NCBI GenBank assembly: GCA_030668425.1 | Contig: DAOUTY010000034.1 | Coordinates: 1-11,561 of the forward strand | From: Chloroflexota bacterium | Lineage (GTDB): Bacteria > Chloroflexota > Dehalococcoidia > SZUA-161 | DNA: 11,561 bases | Reading direction: 5' to 3' | Shown here: one piece after another, positions 7,365-11,561 of the stretch | Position numbering within the stretch: the first letter of the stretch is position 1 | Layout: the number at the start of each line of letters is the position of its first letter | Program-made: the position numbers and the translations under genes | Notes under the pieces: model-generated | The model's database searches: none | What the model saw: only the letters and a program-made list of their open reading frames with translations | What the model was told of the DNA's origin: nothing

Positions 7365-7441
7365 AGTATCCTTGCCGGATCCCATACGCTTAGCTTTTCG
7401 ACCTTGATCAAAGGAACTCCTCGGGCAGAAACGGGCTTAGT
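7356..7441. repeat. 12-bp direct repeat AACGGGCTTAGT
   Basis: AACGGGCTTAGT occurs at 7356-7367 and again at 7430-7441. Its reverse complement core AAGCCCGTT is also the left arm of the terminator hairpin (7323-7331). Three related segments in 120 bp therefore compete for pairing. Confidence 0.7.
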
Positions 7442-7527
7442 GCAATAATACAACAAATCGCAACGCTGCGCTAGCCTGAAGTTACCTTCCAACAACAGGA
7501 TACGTTTTGTTAAGGGATAGCGCTTCC

Positions 7528-7555
7528 ATTTTAAACCCTTACGGCACAGTGTCAA
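7528..7555 (-). promoter_or_regulatory. Sigma-70-type promoter in the CoA-transferase/dehydrogenase spacer
   Basis: On the minus strand TTGACA (7555-7550), identical to the -35 consensus, is followed after 16 nt by TAAAAT (7533-7528), a 5/6 match to the -10 consensus. The predicted start is near 7521-7523, about 315 nt upstream of the dehydrogenase ATG. It lies 28 bp beyond the stop codon of the interrupted CoA-transferase. It is the best promoter match I found in the window. Confidence 0.55.
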
Positions 7556-7582
7556 GGCAACTACGGGCCCAAAATCATCAGT

Positions 7583-7900
7583 TTAGAAGAAGGATTCGAC
7601 TATGTACTCATCACCTCCAATTATCTGTTCCTTTTCCAGTTCAGCGATTTCACCATCGGACATGCCGATTACCTCTTTGAACACATAATCGTTGTGTTCG
7701 CCTAGGCAAGGTGCCGGCTTGCGTATGTTAAGCGGCGTCTTATTCATGTTAAACAGCATCCCTGGATAGAGGTGAGTGCCTGCCTCACGGTGGCTGACTA
7801 ATTCGAAGAACCCGCGGCCCTGCAAATGGGCATCATGGTAGGCATCTCGCTGATCAAGCACCGGGCCCGCTGCAACCCCTTCCTTTTGCAGGATGTACAT
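7583..7900 (-). CDS. C-terminal remnant of the interrupted CoA-transferase
   Basis: From an internal ATG (MYILQKEGVAAGPV) this frame gives 105 residues of the CaiB/BaiF C-terminal domain, including GVAAGPVLD and PAPCLGEHND, both typical of the family. A further 45 family-like residues lie between the TGA and this ATG, so the ATG is not the true start. No good ribosome binding site precedes it. It probably exists only as part of the interrupted gene. Confidence 0.35.
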   Translation of the reverse strand: MYILQKEGVAAGPVLDQRDAYHDAHLQGRGFFELVSHREAGTHLYPGMLFNMNKTPLNIRKPAPCLGEHNDYVFKEVIGMSDGEIAELEKEQIIGGDEYIVESFF

Positions 7901-8035
7901 AACCTCGTAGTGGTCATGGCGACAGGTCCATTCCTCGATGTATTTATCCAGCTCATCCTGGTTCTCGATACGGCCCGTGACAGTAGAGAACCTCTCATCA
8001 CTTGTCCACGACGGGTTACCTAAAGCACGGCAAAG

Positions 8036-8911
8036 TCACTGCCATTCCTCGTCTGAGGAAACAGAGAGCACAGCCCACCTATCTTCACCGCGGCAGCGGT
8101 AAACTCCGTGGGGGGCCATGGCAGGATGGCGATTGCCCGTAGGTTCTTGAACTCTGCCGTTCATAGTGTAGTCCATGATGGCTTCTCCGAGATGGGGGAT
8201 CACGGTTTCGATCTGTGCCAGGTCGATGAACTGCCCTTTCCCTGTGCGATTGCGGTAGTGCAGGGCACAGAGGATGGCAAAGGCGGCGGAAGCCCCTGAT
8301 GAGGCATCACAGTGAAATAGGAGCGACTGCGTAGTGGTAGGGTCGAGGTCGGGATACCGTGTTAGCCAGGTATGCCCAGCCAATGCCTGAAGCTGGGCCC
8401 CGAAGAGGGAGCAGTTGGTATGGGGCCCACTGCAACCAAGCCCGGGCATGCTCAGATAGATAATGTCTTCCTTTGCCTCCTTGAGCACATCGTAGGTCAG
8501 GCCTAGTTTCTCCATGGCGTCAGGGGCGTTGCTCTCAAGAAATACATCGCTTTCTTTAATCAACCTTTTAAAGACCTCAATACCCTCCGGTCTCGTAATG
8601 TCGACGCAGCAGCTCAGCTTGTTTCGGCCCAGGGCAAGAAACATGACGAAGCGATCCCAGGGCCTGTCTCCAGCCCAGTGGTCTACATAGGTCTGGATTC
8701 CGCCTGTACCCCCGAATGTCGCGCCGGTAGTGGGGACAAGCGCTTGTGGCGGTCTGGGGAGATATCCCCTGGTGATTGAAGGAAAGTGTTGAATTGACTC
8801 TAACAGGATGACTTCGGCTCCCAGGTCTGCCAGGAGCATGGTAGCGAAAGGTCCGGCGAATACCACCGGCATGGCAACAATTCGTACTCCTTCTAATGGA
8901 AGCTTAGCCAT
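8036..8911 (-). CDS. N-terminal part of the interrupted CoA-transferase
   Basis: This is the 291-residue open frame before the premature TGA. It contains the CoA-binding Rossmann-like region, an unusual glycine- and proline-rich insertion (about 41-85), the active-site Asp202, and the TGKGQ motif. It lacks the roughly 150-residue C-terminal part. Family III enzymes are interlocked dimers that need the whole chain, so this product alone is probably not functional. Confidence 0.6.
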   Translation of the reverse strand: MAKLPLEGVRIVAMPVVFAGPFATMLLADLGAEVILLESIQHFPSITRGYLPRPPQALVPTTGATFGGTGGIQTYVDHWAGDRPWDRFVMFLALGRNKLSCCVDITRPEGIEVFKRLIKESDVFLESNAPDAMEKLGLTYDVLKEAKEDIIYLSMPGLGCSGPHTNCSLFGAQLQALAGHTWLTRYPDLDPTTTQSLLFHCDASSGASAAFAILCALHYRNRTGKGQFIDLAQIETVIPHLGEAIMDYTMNGRVQEPTGNRHPAMAPHGVYRCRGEDRWAVLSVSSDEEWQ

Positions 8912-8938
8912 GTTTCTTACCTCCTTATAAATACAAGC

Positions 8939-10159
8939 TCAGATAATTCCGCTTTCGCGAAGCTTTACCAGGTCTTCACGTGTGTATCCGAGTCGGTCGC
9001 AATAGATCTCCTTGTTGTGTTGCCCCAAGAGTGGTGCGGGGTATCGCGCCTTTGAAGGGGTCTCCATCATATGTATAGGTGCGCCTGGGTAGGTGACTTT
9101 ACCCGTCTCCGGATGGTCGATTTCGGTGAAGTATTCCCTTGCCTTAAGGTGGGGATTGCTAAGTATGTCTTCGGGGCTGTTTACTGGAGCGCTGGCGATA
9201 TTAGCTCTGCGGAAGATCTCAAAGAGTTCATCTTTTGTGCGGTCGGCAAGCCAGGAGTACCAGATTGCGTCGAATTCCATCCCAGCCTCGGCGCTGAAGA
9301 TATTCTGGAATCTGGGGTCATCTTTTAGTTCTGGCATCTCCATGGCCTCGAGGTATCTAGGCCACCACTGGGGCAGACTTAGAGTGTTGACGAAGCCATC
9401 TTTGCATGGATATACGCCCTGGGGGAGGATCATCATTCTGACCGCATCACGTGGTGGCGGCCAGCGGGTGGTAATTACACCGGCGCAGGCATAGCCAAGC
9501 AGGTAGATTATCCGTCTATCCGTGCTTCCCGCTTGGGTCTCCATGATCGAAACATCTACATGCTGTCCAACTCCCTGGGATTGAGCGGAGAACAACCCTC
9601 CCATAGTGGAAACAGCAGCTACTGTCCCTGCCTGATACTGGGTGACGTTTCCTCCGAGTTTCAATGGTTCTCTCCCCGCTGTGCCTGTGGAGTACATTTC
9701 GCCGCCCATGGCATACTCTACGATCTCAGATGCCTTAAAGTCGCGGTAGGGGCCGGTCTGCCCAAAGCTCGATATCGATGTCATTAGCAGCTTTGGGTTT
9801 ATCTGTTCCAGGGTCTCATAATCCAAGCCCAGGCTGGGCATGACATGGGGCCTGAAGCTCTCCACGAGGATATCGGCATCTTTTACCAGTTCCTTGAGGA
9901 TCTTCTTCCCCTTGGCGCTTTTCAGGTTAAGGGTGATCCCTTTCTTGTTGGTATTGAGATGGAGGAACAGGCCGCTCTTCTCGGGATGTGGATCGTCCTT
10001 AAAGAATGGGCCCATTCTTCTGGCGGGTTCTCCCTCACCGGGTTTCTCGACCTTGATCACTTCAGCCCCATAGTCGGCGAGAAGTTTGGTGCAGTATGGG
10101 CCGGCAATGTGCCAGGTCAAATCCAAAACCTTGACATCTGATAGAGCTTGCTCAGACAT
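8939..10159 (-). CDS. Family III CoA-transferase (CaiB/BaiF type), without the usual active-site Asp
   Basis: This complete 406-residue CaiB/BaiF family protein begins with VKVLDLTWHIAGPY and has GAEVIKVE (31-38), NTNKKGITLNL (69-79) and GVGQHVDVSIME (196-207), the C-terminal NIASAPVNSPEDIL region, and PAPLLGQHN (375-382). Such enzymes move CoA between acyl-CoA and a free acid through an aspartyl-CoA intermediate. Aligning on the GxGQ motif without gaps places Gln174 (TQYQAG) where formyl-CoA transferase and the neighbouring paralogue have Asp. The chemistry may therefore differ, or the protein may act with a partner. The ATG has a modest GGGGGA ribosome binding site. It is the first gene of the minus-strand series and ends in TGA 27 bp before the second CoA-transferase. 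Confidence 0.9.
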   Translation of the reverse strand: MSEQALSDVKVLDLTWHIAGPYCTKLLADYGAEVIKVEKPGEGEPARRMGPFFKDDPHPEKSGLFLHLNTNKKGITLNLKSAKGKKILKELVKDADILVESFRPHVMPSLGLDYETLEQINPKLLMTSISSFGQTGPYRDFKASEIVEYAMGGEMYSTGTAGREPLKLGGNVTQYQAGTVAAVSTMGGLFSAQSQGVGQHVDVSIMETQAGSTDRRIIYLLGYACAGVITTRWPPPRDAVRMMILPQGVYPCKDGFVNTLSLPQWWPRYLEAMEMPELKDDPRFQNIFSAEAGMEFDAIWYSWLADRTKDELFEIFRRANIASAPVNSPEDILSNPHLKAREYFTEIDHPETGKVTYPGAPIHMMETPSKARYPAPLLGQHNKEIYCDRLGYTREDLVKLRESGII

Positions 10160-10227
10160 AATGTTCCCCCTGGAGGTTATTGAAAACCGAAATCGAATTA
10201 TTGTTGTTTGCTGGTATGTACATGATT

Positions 10228-10243
10228 GGGCTTACAGGAGCCC
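10228..10243. repeat. Small hairpin in the CoA-transferase leader
   Basis: GGGCT (10228-10232) and AGCCC (10239-10243) flank TACAGG. The 5-bp stem lies about 70 bp upstream of the CoA-transferase ATG, with no T-tract. Its function is unknown. Confidence 0.3.
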
Positions 10244-10340
10244 TATTTGAGCTGCTTCGATAGTTCAGGCTGACTTGACCTCCGGTGACAATGCTATGGT
10301 TTCGGGCAGATCTGAGTCCTAACGATTCTTGGTAGCGAAT

Positions 10341-10369
10341 ACTATAGCAGGAGAGCGGATATTGTGCAA
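10341..10369 (-). promoter_or_regulatory. Candidate promoter of the CoA-transferase genes
   Basis: On the minus strand TTGCAC (10369-10364) and TATAGT (10346-10341, a 5/6 match to the -10 consensus) are separated by exactly 17 nt. The start would be near 10334, leaving a leader of about 175 nt. The -35 box is weak, and it sits inside the palindrome TATTGTGCAATA. Confidence 0.4.
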
Positions 10370-10371
10370 TA
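10360..10371. promoter_or_regulatory. Palindrome TATTGTGCAATA over the candidate -35 box
   Basis: TATTG-TG-CAATA is a perfect 5+5 palindrome with a 2-bp centre. It overlaps the candidate -35 of the CoA-transferase promoter, a classic location for a repressor site. No regulator is encoded in this window. Confidence 0.35.
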
Positions 10372-10387
10372 CGCTAGATATCGCACT

Positions 10388-10404
10388 ACGTCCGCTGCGG
10401 ACGT
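10388..10404. promoter_or_regulatory. Perfect 17-bp palindrome in the divergent region
   Basis: ACGTCCGC-T-GCGGACGT has 8-bp arms about a single central base. The arms are GC-rich within an AT-richer surround, and the site lies 94 bp upstream of the secreted-protein start. The one-base centre fits a DNA-binding operator better than an RNA hairpin. Confidence 0.45.
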
Positions 10405-10497
10405 GGCTGATTTGGAACTTTCTTGTGGGGCTAACCTTTTGGCGACTTTTTCGTTTTAATAAGCGTACACCAAAAACAAGATTGGAGGGCAAAAGTC

Positions 10498-11514
10498 ATG
10501 AAAAAGGTGTTATTGAGAATGGCGGTGGTGATGCTGGCGATAATGGTAGCTATTTCAGGTCTGGGGATAGCTGTCGCGCAGGAAGGTCAATATGGTGCTG
10601 AGGTGCCGGTTCTGGCAGTTGATGCGCCGAATGTCGTTCAGGTTGATGAATCGGTGACCATTACCGTCACGGAAAGGTCGAGTGGTATAGCGGTTGAGGG
10701 GGCCGGCGTGTATGCCCTAAGTTGGCCCAAACCGGGGTTATCTGACACGAATAGCATAATTGCTCCGCAGGGCTACTCATGTGAGTTTCTGGGCATAACG
10801 ACGGGTGGTGGTAACATAACGCATGCTTTCGATAGAGCAGGGGGATTACTTATTGTTGCTACCAAGGAAGGCTATGGCCCGGGACTGGCGCGGCTGACAG
10901 TGAAGCCTGATCTGATAGGAGGGCTTGCGATCCAGGCTGACCCCAGAAGGGCTGACGTAGGTGAGGAGGTAACCTTCACGGCAAATACTAGAGACAGCGA
11001 AACTACTGTTGAGGGCGTGGCACTCTATGCCCTGTCGAGGGGCTCTATCGGACCCATTCCCATGCTTTTGCCGCAGACGGATGTTCAAAACCCCTCATTT
11101 AGTGAGATGGTGGTTGACAGTGGGGAATATCTGGGGGCAACCAATGAGTTTGGAGAATTGAAGTATCAATTCTCGGAGGCAGGGATATACCTTATTGCAG
11201 GTATCGAGGATGGATATGTGCCTGGTATCACCTACGTATTTGTTGGGCAGTTCCATGGGCTGAGGCAGATGTTGACACAGTTTGGCCAATTTGGCGAGTG
11301 TCTTGGTTTGAAAGAGCTATCGCCGCAACTGAACCAACACCAGCTACGTGAGCGGCTTCACGAGGGCCTTGGGTTGGAAGAGCTATCGCCGCGGCTGAAC
11401 CATCTAGGTGAGCGGCTTCACGAGGGCCTTGGGTTGGGAGAGATATCGCCGTGGCTGAACCAACTAGGTGAGCGGTTTAACGAGGACCTGTGTCAGTTTG
11501 GAAGAAGTAGCTAA
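10498..11514 (+). CDS. Secreted protein with two tandem beta-type domains and a helical tail repeat
   Basis: This 338-residue exported protein has a clear signal peptide: MKKVLLR, a hydrophobic core (8-26), and probable cleavage after AVA27. Two related domains follow, about 40-137 and 144-250. Shared landmarks are VEGAGVYALS (66-75) with VEGVALYALS (171-180), EFLGIT with EYLGAT, and the AGGLLIVATKEGYGPG type segment with AGIYLIAGIEDGYVPG. They look like immunoglobulin-like or carboxypeptidase-regulatory-like beta sandwiches. Residues 269-330 are three copies of a 20-22 residue motif, LGLxELSPxLNxLGERLHEG, predicted amphipathic helix broken by Pro. No anchor or transmembrane segment follows. 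The ATG has GGAGG 9 nt upstream. From memory, similar domain repeats occur in proteins of uncultured Dehalococcoidia. Function is unknown; a surface or binding role is a guess. Confidence 0.85.
   Translation: MKKVLLRMAVVMLAIMVAISGLGIAVAQEGQYGAEVPVLAVDAPNVVQVDESVTITVTERSSGIAVEGAGVYALSWPKPGLSDTNSIIAPQGYSCEFLGITTGGGNITHAFDRAGGLLIVATKEGYGPGLARLTVKPDLIGGLAIQADPRRADVGEEVTFTANTRDSETTVEGVALYALSRGSIGPIPMLLPQTDVQNPSFSEMVVDSGEYLGATNEFGELKYQFSEAGIYLIAGIEDGYVPGITYVFVGQFHGLRQMLTQFGQFGECLGLKELSPQLNQHQLRERLHEGLGLEELSPRLNHLGERLHEGLGLGEISPWLNQLGERFNEDLCQFGRSS
11302..11487 (+). repeat. Three-copy tandem coding repeat, about 60 bp per unit
   Basis: Unit 1 (11302-11367, 22 codons), unit 2 (11368-11427) and unit 3 (11428-11487) are near-identical in DNA, sharing for example GAGCGGCTTCACGAGGGC in units 1 and 2. 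Unit 1 carries two extra codons. High nucleotide identity points to recent duplication, so copy number may vary between strains. Confidence 0.85.
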
Positions 11515-11542
11515 CACCTTTTGAATATAGGGTTTGTGTTAG
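11511..11542 (+). repeat. Inverted repeat overlapping the secreted-protein stop codon
   Basis: CTAACAC (11511-11517) and GTGTTAG (11536-11542) form a perfect 7-bp stem with an 18-nt loop spanning the TAA stop. No T-tract follows, so it is at best a weak terminator or an mRNA-stabilising stem. Confidence 0.35.
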
Positions 11543-11561
11543 ATCATGGTTTACCTGCACT

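Larger units (their letters stand above)
7318..7522 (-). ncRNA. Candidate structured small RNA or attenuator leader
   Basis: A transcript starting 6-7 nt after the -10 box at 7528-7533 and ending at the terminator hairpin would be about 205 nt. It contains several local helices on the minus strand: GCGCTA (7523-7518) with TAGCGC (7473-7468), a GAAG-GTAA-CTTC stem with a GNRA-type loop (7489-7478), and CCTT...AAGG (7414-7402). AAGCCCGTT occurs twice (at 7438-7430 and inside the terminator). Both copies can pair with the same 3' arm AACGGGCTT (7331-7323), giving two mutually exclusive folds. It could be an independent RNA or a regulatory leader of the dehydrogenase at 6304-7206. I do not recognise a known RNA family, and the whole call is inferred from sequence alone. 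Confidence 0.35.
7583..8911 (-). pseudogene. Family III CoA-transferase (CaiB/BaiF type) interrupted by an in-frame TGA
   Basis: The reading frame from the ATG at 8911 to the TAA at 7583 encodes 442 codons of a CaiB/BaiF-type CoA-transferase, except that codon 292 (8036-8038) is TGA. Translation on both sides stays in the same frame: SSDEEWQ, then the stop, then LCRALGNPSW, which reads as continuous family sequence. It is therefore a single nonsense codon, not an indel. The upstream part holds the N-terminal LEGVRIV strand, Asp202 in FHCDASSG at the position of the covalent Asp of formyl-CoA transferase, and TGKGQ (223-227). The remainder holds the C-terminal domain. AAGGAGGT at 8919-8926 fixes the start, 27 bp after the upstream paralogue. 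A CGA-to-TGA or similar substitution is likely. A sequencing error, or readthrough in the weak UGA-C context, remains possible. Confidence 0.75.
10160..10497. other. Divergent intergenic region
   Basis: These 338 bases separate the minus-strand CoA-transferase from the plus-strand secreted protein, and no coding region is visible. They hold a plausible minus-strand promoter at 10341-10369, palindromes at 10360-10371 and 10388-10404, and a small GGGCT/AGCCC hairpin (10228-10243) in the CoA-transferase leader. The plus gene has GGAGG at 10484-10488, 9 nt before its ATG. I could not identify a convincing plus-strand promoter. Confidence 0.6.

Noticed and set aside
7325..7436. tRNA-like start, with GCCCGTT and AACGGGC resembling acceptor arms and TAGTGGTAG resembling a D-loop
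   Set aside because: No T-arm, no anticodon stem at the right spacing, and the arms belong to the terminator hairpin and its repeat.
7310..7555. An 81-codon open frame on the minus strand
   Set aside because: Its TTG start lies within the -35 element of the promoter, it has no ribosome binding site, and it is explained by the hairpin repeats. I treat the region as non-coding, though a decayed gene cannot be fully excluded.
8036..8038. Selenocysteine or reassigned TGA codon
   Set aside because: The position is not catalytic in the family, I see no convincing SECIS-like stem just downstream, and TGA ends two other genes in the window normally.
7583..8911. Frameshift as the cause of the split CoA-transferase
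   Set aside because: The two parts are in the same frame and family-like sequence continues directly after the TGA, so no indel is needed.
11511..11542. Intrinsic terminator of the secreted-protein gene
   Set aside because: The stem is short and AT-rich, the loop is long, and no T-tract follows. It is kept only as an inverted repeat.
1..11561. Insertion sequence, CRISPR array, phage or defence genes
   Set aside because: No transposase or integrase, no regularly spaced repeats, and no nuclease or toxin-antitoxin-like genes were seen. All recognisable genes are metabolic or secreted.

Overview
The window is bacterial chromosomal DNA with tightly packed genes, almost all on the minus strand, for CoA-thioester metabolism. 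Nearly every gene has a clear AAGGAGG-type ribosome binding site. The content is three acyl-CoA dehydrogenases, a thiolase, a crotonase, an MFE-2-like short-chain dehydrogenase, two family III CoA-transferases and the start of an amidohydrolase. Together they look like a beta-oxidation-type pathway for an organic acid, probably bulky or branched. I infer an anaerobic or sediment-type heterotroph. The divergent secreted protein resembles, from memory, repeat proteins of uncultured Dehalococcoidia (Chloroflexota), but nothing here proves the taxon.

Layout from the right end. A divergent intergenic region (10160-10497) separates a plus-strand secreted protein with duplicated beta-type domains and a 3-copy helical tail repeat (10498-11514) from the minus-strand catabolic genes. 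These begin with an intact family III CoA-transferase (8939-10159). A second CoA-transferase follows (7583-8911), interrupted by one in-frame TGA. Next is a 376-bp non-coding region (7207-7582) with a near-consensus promoter, repeated pairing segments and a strong terminator-like hairpin, which I read as a candidate small RNA or attenuator leader. Then come the short-chain dehydrogenase (6304-7206), a 325-bp spacer, the crotonase (5133-5978) and a 186-bp spacer. A tight five-gene operon closes the window: acyl-CoA dehydrogenase, thiolase, acyl-CoA dehydrogenase, acyl-CoA dehydrogenase, and an amidohydrolase cut by the left edge.

How the genes may work together (inference). The CoA-transferases activate an acid, the acyl-CoA dehydrogenases introduce the double bond, the short-chain dehydrogenase oxidises a 3-hydroxyacyl-CoA (probably the R isomer, as in MFE-2), and the thiolase cleaves. 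The crotonase lacks both hydratase glutamates and looks like an isomerase, so the hydratase is probably encoded elsewhere. The middle acyl-CoA dehydrogenase lacks a catalytic glutamate at both known positions but keeps the FAD-contacting QYKRPIG-type motif, while its two neighbours show the opposite pattern. That suggests a heteromeric enzyme of the alpha2-beta2 kind known from mycobacterial sterol side-chain degradation.
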